In this document: one piece after another, positions 1-11,190 of the stretch
Layout: the number at the start of each line of letters is the position of its first letter
Numbering within the stretch: position 1 is the stretch's first letter
Origin: Epiperipatus broadwayi
Lineage: Eukaryota; Onychophora; Udeonychophora; Euonychophora; Peripatidae
DNA length: 64,000 nt
Direction: 5' to 3'
Assembly: GCA_028023455.1 (NCBI GenBank)
Contig: JAQFVV010012495.1
Span: forward strand, 2,199,711 to 2,263,710
The notes under the pieces: model-generated
The model's input: the letters and a program-made list of their open reading frames with translations, nothing else
What the model was told of the DNA's origin: nothing
The model's database searches: none
Program-made: the position numbers and the translations under genes

Positions 1-22
1 GTGTTTTGTATCTCAATTCACA

Positions 23-256
23 ATGAAACAATATGTTAACATAAAATTTGGTTTTAAATTGGGAAAAACTGCTTCTGAAATATTTGAAATCATTCAAACT
101 GTGTATGGAAGTGGAACCATGAATCAGAAAATGCTTTCAAATCATTTGCAAGATTTTATGATGATAGGAAGGACATCCAAAATGGTTTATAAATGTACAA
201 AACACATTGTCACATTCCACATCATAACTCATGATCCTAACAAACTAATGTCTTAA
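23..256 (+). pseudogene. mariner-type transposase, N-terminal HTH fragment
   Basis: A 77-codon open frame begins with residues resembling the N-terminal DNA-binding helix-turn-helix (HTH_48 type) of mariner transposases and SETMAR: an IKFGFKLGKTASEIFEIIQ-like stretch followed by a degenerate copy of the usual 'DEAMSRTQVFDWFKRFKDGRTS' region, ending in GRTS. In a live element this domain binds the terminal inverted repeat before cut-and-paste transposition. Here the frame stops soon after GRTS, so the linker and the DD(34)D catalytic domain are missing. A related stretch without the HTH lies near 38221-38330, so this is a dispersed decayed repeat. No inverted repeats or TA duplication were found. 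The match is from memory of the family and was not searched. Confidence 0.55.
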
Positions 257-1030
257 ATTTTTTGTGGTAAATGGCCAAATTATATTACTATATTAAACAT
301 GCATTGATTTATAGATGAGACTGGAGAAATCTTGGAGATAGTTATCCTTTGTGGGTATGCACTGTGTATTTTGTAGTACAGATTGATTTTAAATTGTTTA
401 CTGATAACACTTGAGACCAATTATTTATATTACTCTATCATCTTATCTTCAAGCAGGACTATTGGCACTTACAATTTTACATAATCACATGATTGTATTA
501 AACATTTGAATGATGTTGCCACGCTCATTTACTTCTAAGAGATCTGTTCCCAGAAATTTCTAATGGTTTCATTATTATATGAAGATGCTAAGGAAAACTA
601 ATCAGTTACATCAATGCGGGTATCAGTAATTCTTGTGCATTGATTATATTTTCTAAACATCAAGATTTATCTAATATTCACAGAAGCTCAACAGTCTTGA
701 TCAATTTCAACAGGATCTACACACTAATCAGTCACTGGACAAAAATGTCTTACTATTTATAGGCATCTTCTTTAAAATATCACTTCATATAACTGAGATC
801 AACTAAATCAAATGGCAGACTTACACTAAGATTAAATTCTTTATAGTATATCAGATACATAAAATAAGAAAAGCCAAAATTTGGCAAATTCTTTCTTAAT
901 GGTACATTGTCACATTTTACATCTGAATTACCTTTTCATCTATGATTTTAAATAACATTAATGAATTAATAAATATATATATATTAAATGCATAAAAAAT
1001 GTGACAAATAATTTGTTTCCACTTTGATCG
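257..1030. other. no gene seen
   Basis: AT-rich non-coding sequence. The first 50 bases continue the dispersed repeat also seen near 38221-38330. Nothing else is recognised. Confidence 0.5.
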
Positions 1031-1152
1031 GTATACTTGATATTATGTGGCCAAAATAAAAGCATGTGACACTCATGTTTAGAAATATTCTTACCCTGTT
1101 TCGGAGCATAAACAAGGCATGCTTTTATTTTGGTCATGTAATATTGAGAATA
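1031..1152. repeat. hairpin MITE-like repeat, copy 1
   Basis: Two imperfect inverted arms, 1031-1066 and 1118-1152, face each other. They run from GTATACTTGATATTATG through CCAAAATAAAAGCATG and back again. The same arms occur at 47689-47776, and a half copy lies near 41020-41110, so this is a dispersed non-autonomous element rather than a chance palindrome. No target duplication was identified and the superfamily is unknown. Confidence 0.6.
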
Positions 1153-1713
1153 CTGTAAAACCTTAAGAAAATGTATTTTCAACTTTTTAATGTATGTATG
1201 TGAATAAAAGCATTTTTTAAAATTTATATATATCCTACGTTTTTGGTTTTATAATTTAAAAAAAAAAAAAACGGAAAGCATAATAACAAAGTATCGACGA
1301 ATTTAAAGCTATTTTTTAATGCCAAAGTAATTATTTTAATGCATCTATTTCATAAACAAATATATATTTTTTTCACTTATATAAAATTCATAAAAATTAG
1401 TTTAATTTAAAGCTTCAAAATCTTCCCATAATTCATAAAACAAAGATGGCAGGTTTTTTTTTTTAATTCTAGCTTAGTTGGCCATTCCTAAGTCACATGA
1501 TGTCCCATTTAATGATACCATAATGATGTCAAAAAATTATGAAACTTAAGCAAAATTTAGAATTTTACAAATTTACATTACAGTAATTTTTTTATTCTGA
1601 GATTTAGTCTTAATTATCATTTTGTTCAAGAAACTATAACTATGGAGAATGATGAATAGTATTATCTTTTAACATCCCCCTCCCACTACTTTTTTTTCTT
1701 TCTATGCAAATAC

Positions 1714-2045
1714 CACTAGATCAGGGGTCCCCAACCTTTTTGCCCTTAAAGAGCACATTCTATAATACCGGCCAGGTGGCAGGCACCGTTTATTTTTTCA
1801 ATGTAAATTTATAGTTGGATATTGTTAATAATACACTTAATGTACAAAAAAATATTTATTTCAAAAATTGCAGGGTCTACAATTTGATTACAATATAATA
1901 CAATAATTTATAAGAAATTTTAAAAATTACATTTATTTGTATTAGATAATTTTTTATCGTGTTCAGATAGTGGAGGGCACATGTAAAATGGTCTGCGGGC
2001 ACCATGGTGCCCGCGGGCATAGGGTTGGGGACCCCTGCACTAGAT
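1714..2045. mobile_element. non-autonomous hAT transposon with 8-bp TSD
   Basis: The element proper is 1722-2037 (316 bp). It starts CAGGGGTCCCCAACC and ends with the exact reverse complement, GGTTGGGGACCCCTG, a 15-bp perfect terminal inverted repeat. It is bracketed by identical octamers CACTAGAT at 1714-1721 and 2038-2045. Short inverted repeats with CA...TG ends and an 8-bp target duplication are diagnostic of hAT transposons. There is no coding capacity, so it was moved in trans. The perfect duplication suggests a fairly recent insertion compared with its surroundings. Confidence 0.92.
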
Positions 2046-5000
2046 GGTATTGCTGTAAAGAATACTTAATCCCATATAAAATTAAAAACTTAAATTTTTC
2101 ACCATTTTTATTTTTTTTTAATTAATTCACAAACTCTAAAAAAATGTGTTATCATCAACAATACATGTTTACAAAGTTTGAAAATTGAGAAGTGGGGGGA
2201 AAATGAATTACAAGATTTCATAGACAGAGAAAAAACAAAGTAAGTTAAATGAACACATAAAAATATACATACAGTATGTTTCATTACAGCTTCTTTTACC
2301 CAATACTTCATATCTTCCTATCAAGAAAGTGGAATAAACTTTATCTACTCTCATCTAATAGTTACTTTCATATTTTATATTTCTAAAAATAATTATGACT
2401 AATTTGAATAAACCACATTTTATATTGTTACCATCACCACTTCTTCATTATATACATCTTGCTTTAGTCTTGTTTTTTCTCTGTGATTATTATATTCTTG
2501 ATGATTTAAATATTTACAGTAATGTATTCCATTGACAAATCACCAAAATAAAATATATTATTCAAACAAATGTTACACTTATTATTGATAGACATTTTTG
2601 TTTTTGCACTGATCTATTTCTCAAATTATTTTCATACTATTTTTTTTTTCATAAAAATTTTTCTATATTTTACTAATACTATTCACTATACATAATAGTT
2701 ATTTATTGTGTTCTTTTTCCAGACTTTGTTTTTTTTTCATTTTTCATATTTAAAACAGACTTTACCACAATTTTCCTATAATAAAAACTAACTTAGGTCA
2801 CTGTAATTGCCTTTCAGTGCATCTTTTAATGTCTACTAAAGCTATTCCTTGCATTCTAAAAATATTTCAGTAACTTTATAAATACTATAAGTATCAAACA
2901 ATGGGGGGAAAGAATACTGATGCTATATTCTACTCAATCCTATAAATAGGTGCAAGTCAAAATGTTCAGAAATTTTTGGGAAAAAACAACTTTTCAAAAA
3001 GAATCATAAGCTGAGGTTAAATAAAATAAAGGCAGTACACAATTTAATTTCAACCATATGAATTATCAAAGTTAAAGCTTGTTCACAAAGGATTGATCTA
3101 TAAGTAGGTGATTTCCAACTAGCAACAAAATTATTGCTAGAATCTCTATGTTTTTATTTATGATATTTTGTGAATAGTTAAGTTGTCTAAAAAATCTATA
3201 TGCCATATCATTTATTTGTATTACTGAAGTACAACTCAAAAACACCAGACTTAAATTTCTAAAAAATCATAAACTAACAACTGCGTGGAAAATGAATACT
3301 GAATTATCCATTGAAATTAGTAACTGAATCATAATTTGAAAGCCCATGCTTTGGAAAGCTTATCATCAATTTAAAATATGATCTAACTTTAACCAAGAGA
3401 TTGTCTGAACCTCATAATGTTATTGTGCTTGTGTACACCTTAAAATCTGTGTGTCTTACTCATTATGCTTTTGTTACTAATCAGAAAAGATACTATATAT
3501 AGAACTTTAATAATGACTGTTGTGTTAAAGTTTATGAACATGGTAATAACTAAGACTAACAACTCTATTTGCCAACTTAGTGTCTGAGTTACTCTGTATG
3601 GTTTAGTGCAGCAGTAAAGTGTCATAATTTGGTGGACGTTTCCAGCACTTAAGGAAGCAATGAAGCCATTCAGCTTTTATTTAACATCTGAGTCTAGATC
3701 TAGTGAACTTTGAAATTTCTTCTTGCTGCAAACATGCTTAGGAATTTTTTTCTTGTCAACAGCCTATAATCATCAAATAGTAATCGGTAAATGGATATTT
3801 ATCTTTACTTTAATAGAAAATAAAAGCTCCAGATTAACTGTTCAAATGTTTGTAGAGGCAATCAATAACTGTAAAAATGTTCTTATTAATACTGAGCCAT
3901 CTATGTATAAGATACAGCATCTACAGGATCATCATCATTATCAATCATTATTGATCTACTGTAGGAGTCTCTCCAAGTTCAATTCATCTCCCATCTCTAG
4001 CCACTCTTCTTCCCATCACACTTTCTTATTTCATCTATTCATCTACTACAATTTCTTGGAATCCAGTTTAAGATTTCAACTATCCATCTATTATCATCTC
4101 TTGGAGCTACAGAACAATTGCCCGAGAAACCAATTTATAATATAAACCATTATATGTTCCCAGATAAAACAAAAAATAAAAATTTCATTAAAAATGCGAA
4201 AGAATATTTTCAGACCATATATAAATTAGTAACACTTTGGCCTTGAACCAACGGTTTATTTTAACGATTAAAATTTATATTTATTTATCTACATGCTAGA
4301 AGTTAGAAAAAAAATAAAATAGGTTAATTAAAATTATATAGGTAAATTCTGATTTATTTAGGTTGATTAGAATTATATAGGTAAATTCTTATTTATTTTT
4401 AGCATAAGGCAGGTGTGTGTATATATTTTCTGGCAGCAAAATGTCACATTAATAATTCTCATTAAGGAAAAGACAATTAAAAAGTTGGTAACTAAGGCAA
4501 CCGTAATGTTTTAGATCATTGCTCTTTGTAAACTTAATTGAACAAATGTATTACTTACTACCAGTGTCAGGCATAAAAATGATTTATACAGTATTTTCGT
4601 GTGTACACATTGGGCCACACCCATATGTATTCCCAAACCCACACATAAAATTTAAGATAAAGTCAGGGAAGATTGTGATGACGTTTCGTCTAAATCACAT
4701 TTTTCCCAGCTGAATGTTTAGCTCTTAACGAGACCTCATTCGTGTTCATTTATCTTTTCTTTTCTTTTTTTTTTTGATACGTTTATGTATCAAAATGCTA
4801 AGCTTATGATACTTTTTTTTCAAGTGGCTTCACACTCTATACTTATAAATAATGCATTGTGAAACAAAAATATCGAGAATCCAAAAAGTGAATGCATTTA
4901 AAAGCTGATGTTGCAAAAAGAGGAGAAAATCATATTAAAATTAATTAAAAATATTAATAAAAATAAAATAATTAGATGGCTAATATATTGTTCGGGAGTT

Positions 5001-5084
5001 CGTAAGTATCTGAAATGATAGAGTTGGACGGTGATCCATGGAACTTGACTTCCAAAGTACGTAACTTTATCCTCCACTAATATA
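2046..5084. other. no gene seen; AT-rich DNA with low-complexity ORF
   Basis: The only long open frame, 3723-4145 (+), is rich in His, Ser and Leu from a repetitive CATCTA/TTC context and resembles no family I know. A partly palindromic poor tRNA-like stretch lies near 3600-3670. No splice-flanked exon, RNA gene or intact transposon is evident. Confidence 0.45.
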
Positions 5085-5290
5085 AGCTGAGAATTGATTG
5101 TGTATATATATATATATATGTAGAGATGATAATCTGGAACAACTGACGAGTGCCGATTTAGCACAAAATACTAATATTTGGTGATTGTTTATCTTTTCAA
5201 TATGCGTGTGATCAAGTGTGTCAGCAGTATAAGATAACGTGGATAATTGAGGGTCGTGTGAAAAACTGAGTTCAAACCCTCTATATTATA
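5085..5290 (+). repeat. family D1 repeat with decayed hammerhead
   Basis: A (TA)n tract is followed by a copy of the D1 repeat, best seen at 27478-27850. The hammerhead core CUGACGA and the stem II arms GUGC/GCAC are retained, but the conserved GAAA has become AAAA and stem I is mispaired. The 3' part ends in a GAGTTCAAACCC motif resembling a pol III B box, next to TA-rich sequence. The ribozyme is predicted inactive. Confidence 0.6.
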
Positions 5291-5344
5291 TATTGGAGTG
5301 CAGGTATGAAAAGCTTTGGGTTGGTATTTTTAGATCTAGTGTCT

Positions 5345-5406
5345 GAACCTATCCTGACACCTCTCTGAGGAGTGCCAAAGCACGAAACCATGGTGGGGAG
5401 GGGTTC
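5345..5406 (+). ncRNA. hammerhead ribozyme, type I, cleavage site deleted
   Basis: Core CUGAGGA at 5365-5371, stem II GUGC/GCAC with loop CAAA, GAAA at 5384-5387. Compared with the second unit, about 9 bases are missing after ACCATGG, which removes the GUC cleavage triplet and the 3' strand of the inner stem I. The outer GAACC/GGUUC helix remains. Predicted inactive. Confidence 0.75.
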
Positions 5407-5770
5407 CTGACAGAGATATTTTAAGTGCTGGCTCTGGCTAAGCATTTATCATAAAGCTTGTAGAGGAATTGGCAATCCTCACTGTTTATAACTTACAAGC
5501 TTAAGAGATAGGGTCATGTGATCTATGAATTGATCTATGACTTTTATTTTGACTATTTATAGTCTCTGCCAAAAAGTCTTATGCAATTTTATATTGCTAT
5601 GACTACTACTATATGGCATGGCTGAAGATTTATCAGCCCCATATAGCTATTTGAGTTGGATAGCTGGGTTTGAAGACATGTACATGTCTGAAAATTTCAG
5701 ATTTTCCACTCAATAGATAACTTTTAGCTAAGTGCTTAGCTTTGGGTTGGTATTTTTAGATCTAGTGTCT

Positions 5771-5841
5771 GAACCTATCCTGACACCTCTCTGAGGAGTG
5801 CCAAAGCACGAAACCATGGTCAGGGGTTTGGGGAGGGGTTC
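5771..5841 (+). ncRNA. hammerhead ribozyme, type I, apparently intact
   Basis: All conserved parts are present. Stem I is CCUCU (5786-5790) with AGGGG (5822-5826), plus an outer helix GAACC (5771-5775) with GGUUC (5837-5841). The core is CUGAGGA (5791-5797). Stem II is GUGC (5798-5801) with GCAC (5806-5809) and loop CAAA. GAAA is 5810-5813. The minimal palindromic stem III is ACCAUGGU (5813-5820). Cleavage would follow C17 at 5821 in GUC. Stem III has only three pairs with a 2-nt loop, so efficient cleavage probably needs a dimer in which two palindromic stems III pair, as described for newt and Penelope hammerheads. Confidence 0.88.
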
Positions 5842-5995
5842 CTGACAGAGATATTTTAAGTGCTGGCTCTGGCTAAGCATTTATCATAAAGCTTGTAGAG
5901 GAATTGGCAATCCTCACTGTTTATAACTTACAAGCTTAAGAGATAGGGTCATGTGATCTATGAATTGATCTATGACTTTTATTTTGACTATTTAT

Positions 5996-7071
5996 ATTAA
6001 ACTATATAAGTAAAAACATTGATGATATACATTTAGACGAATATTTACCTAAAGAAAAGGTGACTGTTAAGCTTTTAGGAAAAGGTGGTGAGAATAAAAA
6101 CTAAAAGATGGGAGGGGGCAGAAAATAAATAGTAAATAGACTCTGCAACAATACCTATCATTGTGACAGTGCATTTATTGAGATCAGTACGCACGTCTGT
6201 CAAATGATATGAGATAAAAATTATAAATAAAAAAAACTTGTTTCCATATTTTTATGGGACACAATTCAGATGTCCTCTTTCGCAGTAATATATTAGTTCA
6301 TACATATGAAAATAATTGTATGATGAAGTCCAGCTTTGATTTCTTTTTAAAACACAACTTTAATCGCTGTAAGAGGACATTAGCATTGTTTCTTAAAAGG
6401 CATTCTTCATTATTCCTTGTCACCCTTCCAATACCATTTATCACACCCTAGTTATTTAATACAGTCCTTAGAGTTAAGTCTTTGATAGTGACATGCAAGA
6501 CCAGCACTATTAAGTTCTAATGAAGAACTTTAGTAAAAGTTTAATATTATATAACAAATGAAATTAACAATATAATAAATATGGTTTATCACTAAACAAA
6601 TTAAGTAAATATACTAATATTAATAAATAAAAGACCTACACATATTTTGCTCTGTCAACCAAATTACTAGGAAAAATAAAAATAGCTAATATTATCATCT
6701 GGCAATAGTGAAGTATGTGCCACATCCTAATTTCAGAATTAAAACAAAGTATAGTTTATACAGACATTTTTATAATAATAAAATACCATGGGTAGATTAA
6801 TTCAGTAGTAGACTAGATTTCAAGGTCCACAGATCACATCGTTCACTTCTAGAGTGTGAATTTTTTAGGAGTTCCCAAATAATAAAGCCATTGGATTATT
6901 TATTTTTAATAATAAAATGAACTCTATAGATAAATGTATATACATTTGTAAGTTTCCCACAGACACATATCACAATGCCCAACAAATTATTTAATTAAAA
7001 TATTATTTGCATTCTAATGATAGTGGTAATAATAACTGTAGGTTTATAGTTTCAATAACAATTATTATTTG
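5996..7071. other. no gene seen
   Basis: AT-rich sequence with short chance ORFs only (for example 6254-6451). No recognisable domain, RNA gene or repeat boundary. Confidence 0.5.
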
Positions 7072-7489
7072 TATATATTGCTTATAATAGCTCTTCTCAT
7101 ATACACTTTAATGCAAAAAAAAATTTAATAAAACTTCTTTATTTTCTGACAGTTTTGACTGTCCAGAAGTCTTCTTCTGAGCTTTCTCAATTTCCTCTAC
7201 CCTATTTTCCTGGCAGTTTTGATTGTCCAGAAGTCTTCATCAGAACTTTCTCAATTTCCTCTACCTGACAGTTTCGACTGCACAGCAGTCTTCATCAGAG
7301 CTTTCTCAATTGTCTCTACCCTTCATAATAGTTTTCTTAATTTCCTGTACCTAGGTAGAGGAAATTGAGAAAGCTCTGATGAAGACTGCTGGACAATTGA
7401 AATTGTTAGGAAAATAAAGAAGTTTTATTTAAAAAAAATTTGCATTAAAGTGTATATGAGAAGAGTTATTATAAGCAATATATATAAAT
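7072..7489. mobile_element. Penelope-type pseudo-LTR hairpin with four hammerhead-like motifs
   Basis: The left arm (from TTGCTTATAATAG) and right arm (to CTATTATAAGCAA-like sequence at 7489) are inverted copies ending in GCATTAAAGTGTATATGAG. The left arm carries three head-to-tail motifs on the minus strand (7147-7181, 7211-7246, 7266-7299); the right arm carries one on the plus strand (core CTGATGA 7376-7382). The best minus motif has core CUGAUGA (7292-7298), a 6-bp stem II GACUGC/GCAGUC (7276-7281/7285-7290), and GAAA (7272-7275). One extra A between core and stem II, and a very short stem I, depart from the canonical hammerhead. Penelope-like elements are known for pseudo-LTRs, inverted copies and hammerhead motifs. 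Related hairpins are at 53530-53730 and 60953-61085. Confidence 0.6.
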
Positions 7490-9204
7490 ATATGAAAAAA
7501 TGCAAAGAAATTAAAAGAGAAGAATAATTATTATTTGGAAGGTATTTTATTTGTATTGTTTTATTTTATCCATGATGTGCATTGAAAATAATGAAGAGGA
7601 TTAGATATTAATTAGGAAATCAAACCTTACCATTTGTTATTCCCAAAGTAAATAATCTGGAATTATTAGTAATAAAATATATAGCTTGTAATTTTTCCCA
7701 GTATAGTTAATGTAAATAGGTTGTTTATTTATTTATTTTTGGTTATAAAATATTATTGTCAGTGTGGATTTGGCTTGAGTTAGTTTGTATGTCCAAAGGC
7801 ATTCTTCACAAGTGGAGTGTAATGCCCGGGATAAAAACTAGATTATCTCAAACCTCATATAATAAAATTGTCAATAGAAAAACAGAAATCATAATGATAA
7901 AATATTTTTGGATGAAAGAGAAAGTGGTTAATTCTCTGGGAGTTGAGTTACTGGGTGGTGATGAAGAAATATTACCAATGCTTATGTGACCATAACCAGT
8001 AGCCTGTTTAACACTTCAATGAGTGTATAATACAACTATCATCTGAATTACAATTACAAAAACTGTGTTAACAACATTGGCAGATCTGTGTAAGAAGTAC
8101 TGAGGTAGTAATCAATGATGAACAACATGTCACCGAGGGGAGTGGTACAACATATATTTAATTAATCAAAAATCTAAAAATATTTTTTTTCATTGATGAA
8201 ATTAGCTTTTTAATTTTTATTTATGATAAAATGTTCACCGAGACCATTTTCAATAAAGCTATATATAACATCCAGCTTATCAATTAGATGTCTTAATGGT
8301 TCTGTGTAGTTTCAATGTTAAACTTTCTAGTGTAATCTAATATGTACCATATTAATTATCTCATTAAATGTGCTATATGCTGTAGATGAGGGGAGAGTTG
8401 GTATATTAGTATAATAGATAACTGTAATCAATAGATTTGGGAGTTTATCCTTTAAGAATAATTGGATATTTATTTTAACATAATAACAGGAGTAACCAAA
8501 ATTCTTTCAATTTAACTTAAAAATTAAATTAATTAATCTAATATTAGGATAAACTTACAAATATAGTGGAAATTTAAAAATCCATGCGCCTATTCACGAA
8601 AATCAAAATCAGATATACCAAGGACATGAACTTTTACATTAAAAAATGTGCTCATGAAAGGATATAAATTATGAAATCTTAAAAAAATGGCATATTATAT
8701 TTTCTATTGAGAAGGTAGGCTATTATAAATGAACTTGAAATTATCCAGAATAATGAATTGTCCTCAATTTGGAGATATTTCTTCTGGAATGATAAAACTG
8801 TTGCCACACAAAATGTTTTTGACTTAGAATATATGGATAATAGATATTATATTGAATATGGGTAATTTCTAGAAATATGATATAAATTACTTTGTAATGC
8901 ATTCTAATTATGATTGTTGGCTTCTTGTGCAGGACTGCTATTGGATTTAGTTTACGAAGGGTATGTTTGTTATTATATTGATATCTGTTATGTTGCTCAG
9001 AGTTTATGTATTTTTAACATTTACCTGTTAATGTTGAGCATAAATCTTATCTTATTCTATTGCCATGAGTTAGTAAATTTTGTTATTTATGTTCTGAATG
9101 CAGTCATTAAGAGTTGTCTCTTTGATAAAAAGAAAAACTGAGGATTAAAAACTATTTTTCTCGTGTATTAATTCCATTATCTGGGAAAATTGCATTAGTT
9201 AAAA
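7490..9204. other. no gene seen
   Basis: AT-rich DNA. Chance ORFs at 7756-7989 and 8914-9141 have no recognisable motif and no splice context that I can support. Confidence 0.45.
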
Positions 9205-9425
9205 ATTAAAAATTAACTGTGATAAAACACAGTTGCTGAAGCTTTAAACATAAAATTATAACAATAAAGCTGAGCGCTTTTCAGGGATTTAAGCCTCCAT
9301 AATCATAGATCAATACAAAATAAATACAAAATATAAACACTTATTCACAAGCAAAATGCATATCTAAAATAAGATGTAAACTAAATCTAAATAAATAAAT
9401 AAAATACAATATAAACAAATAAATA

Positions 9426-10592
9426 TTATAATGTCCATATTTTAGAAATATTAAAACAAGAATCCTTTCTATTAATAGCATTGGAATTACCAGCTATAAA
9501 ACAAGCTTCTTTAATCTTACGCTTTACGTCATTCTTCTCCATACACACTAATTTTGCCTCTACTGGTTGACATAAGTGTCCAGCCTTATTTTCATGTTCC
9601 ACAAACACTGAATTTCCCAAAAATTTAGATTTAGTACGATGATATAAATATTTATGCTGTGAAACTCTATTTAAAATATTGGTTTTAGTTTCACCATAAT
9701 AAATAGAACCACAATCTTTATGAGGACAAGAAACACTATAAACCACATGCTGAGTTAAATTAGATTCAATTTTAAATTTTGAATTGTTAATCAATCTATT
9801 CGTATTTGGAGGTGAATGAAAAATTACTTGAAGATCTGGAGATAACTTATTAATTAACTGTTTTGCAATAGAATGAATAAATGGTAAAACTATATGAGGT
9901 TTTTCAATCTTGTCAGGTTTAAACTGCAAATTATGTAAAAATTTTACAACTCTATTGTTAATAATTGAATGTTTATGTCCAAGTTTCACTAAGTCCTCAA
10001 TAAAACAAATAAGATTTTCTTTTTTATGTGCCTCAAATTTGCAAAGATGGTGGTTTCTATATAGAAATGAATTCAAAGATGCCAACTTGTGCACTTGAGG
10101 ATGAATTAAACCCCTAACTTCAATAGGTTTCACAAACATACGGTAGTCCAAATGATCCTCTGTTCTATGCACAATAATATCTAAATATTTCACTTCCTGT
10201 AATGCATCTTCCCAATTTATCATAAGATTTAAACTGGTAGCCTCATGAATATTACTTTGAATCTCCAAAATGATATTTTCAGGAGCCACAATAAATATAT
10301 CATCTACATATCTAGTGTAAATAATATCTGGTACAGAGTTAATAAATGTAGGAATAATACTATGCTCAAAATGGTCTAAAACTATACTAGAAAAAATTCC
10401 ACTAAGAGGAAGTCCCATAGTCCAACCATTCATCATTTGAAAACAAGAATCTTTAAATGTAGCCACTAAATTTTCATCCAGCCAAGTCAAAAATCCAACA
10501 ATAAAGTCAACTTTATTAGATGGAAAGACTTTATCAAGTAAAGATAACTTGACTATATCTATTGACTGCTTACGATCAATGGACCCATACAA
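9426..10592 (-). CDS. PLE1 reverse transcriptase (motifs A-E) and GIY-YIG endonuclease
   Basis: A 388-codon frame; the first triplet given is TTG, and the same frame stays open upstream to about 10632 (S-A-A-L-D-V-I-E-L), so the true start is not here. Visible motifs: RT motif A (LDVIELYGS, partly before the listed start), motif B GLPLSGIFSS (residues 60-69), catalytic YVDD (95-98), and a VKYLDII stretch (134-140). The C-terminal endonuclease has a C289/C294 pair, SIYYG (296-300, the YIG half), R309, E362 in KEACFIA and N374 in NAINR, ending ISKIWTL as Penelope proteins usually do. In a live element the protein nicks the target and copies RNA from the nick. The active-site residues look preserved, but the N-terminal part is out of frame. 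Confidence 0.88.
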   Translation of the reverse strand: MYGSIDRKQSIDIVKLSLLDKVFPSNKVDFIVGFLTWLDENLVATFKDSCFQMMNGWTMGLPLSGIFSSIVLDHFEHSIIPTFINSVPDIIYTRYVDDIFIVAPENIILEIQSNIHEATSLNLMINWEDALQEVKYLDIIVHRTEDHLDYRMFVKPIEVRGLIHPQVHKLASLNSFLYRNHHLCKFEAHKKENLICFIEDLVKLGHKHSIINNRVVKFLHNLQFKPDKIEKPHIVLPFIHSIAKQLINKLSPDLQVIFHSPPNTNRLINNSKFKIESNLTQHVVYSVSCPHKDCGSIYYGETKTNILNRVSQHKYLYHRTKSKFLGNSVFVEHENKAGHLCQPVEAKLVCMEKNDVKRKIKEACFIAGNSNAINRKDSCFNISKIWTL

Positions 10593-10632
10593 TTCTATAA
10601 CATCCAGCGCTGCCGATTTAAAATTAGAATTT

Positions 10633-11190
10633 TAGCATCTTTAATAACATCAATAAATTTAAACGATGAATTGACTGTAAACAACCCAAAACCTATAGCA
10701 TCAATCAATCAACGATTAATCAAAACAGAAGTTTCAAAATAATGTACACTACCAAAATCCATCATTAAACGTAAAGGCCTATCTCGTTTATGCAATTTAA
10801 CATTTGCAAAAATTCTAGGACGGGATGATGCAGACGGGTAAACTTTAAAATACTCTAATTTTGTTAATGCTTTCTCTTTTTCTTTACGTAAAAAACACTA
10901 GCAATAAATTTCTGGCGATTAAGCTTACAATTAAAACTTTCAATCTTTTTAAACTTTAATTTATCAATTTGCATAAAAATTTTACCCACAAATTCCTCCT
11001 TTTTTATCAAAACAAACCTGTTCCCCTTATCTTCTTTCATGCAAACAATATCATGCTCACACATAAATTGTTTTGTATGCGAAATGCACTTATTCCAATT
11101 CAAATTATTATCGTTAAGATTTCTATTATTAATAATCTTCACTATATTACCAACACAAACATCTCTAAGGGGATTATTTAATAATGAAGC
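10633..11190 (-). pseudogene. PLE1 reverse transcriptase, N-terminal part (frameshifted)
   Basis: Upstream of the main frame, 10864-11142 (extendable without ATG to about 11190) encodes CMKEDKGNRFVLIKKEEF, matching the 'KADKGNAVVVL' block that opens Penelope reverse transcriptases. It runs into a stop after an A-rich slip (VKKKRKH). A second frame across about 10640-10870 encodes PRIFANVKLHKRDRPLRLMM, the family's 'GLPKIHK...PLRPI' block, then a stop near 10712 and SSFKFIDVIKDAK before a shift into the main frame. The order is collinear with the family, so this is one gene broken by indels. Confidence 0.78.

Larger units (their letters stand above)
5311..5995 (+). mobile_element. family A retrozyme, 1.6-copy head-to-tail dimer
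   Basis: A stretch beginning AGCTTTGGGTTGG is repeated from about 5737, giving a period of 426 bp measured between ribozyme cores (5365 and 5791). The first unit is complete (ribozyme, about 200 bp body, about 115 bp module at 5595-5710), and the second stops near 5995. Each unit carries a type I hammerhead, one intact and one broken. There is no coding potential. This matches animal retrozymes: small non-coding retroelements found as tandem copies, whose hammerheads process multimeric RNA into monomers that are circularised. Other copies are at 14190-14395 (-) and 41848-42960 (-). Mobilisation by Penelope-like reverse transcriptase is inferred, not shown. Confidence 0.82.

Noticed and set aside
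3723-4145. 140-codon ORF as a gene
   Set aside because: Low-complexity His/Ser-rich translation from a repetitive CATCTA/TTC background, no domain, no splice or promoter context.
5311-5995. Direct repeats as LTRs of an LTR retrotransposon
   Set aside because: The spacing is too short for any coding or primer-binding region, there are no TG...CA ends, and each repeat carries a hammerhead; a tandem retrozyme explains it better.
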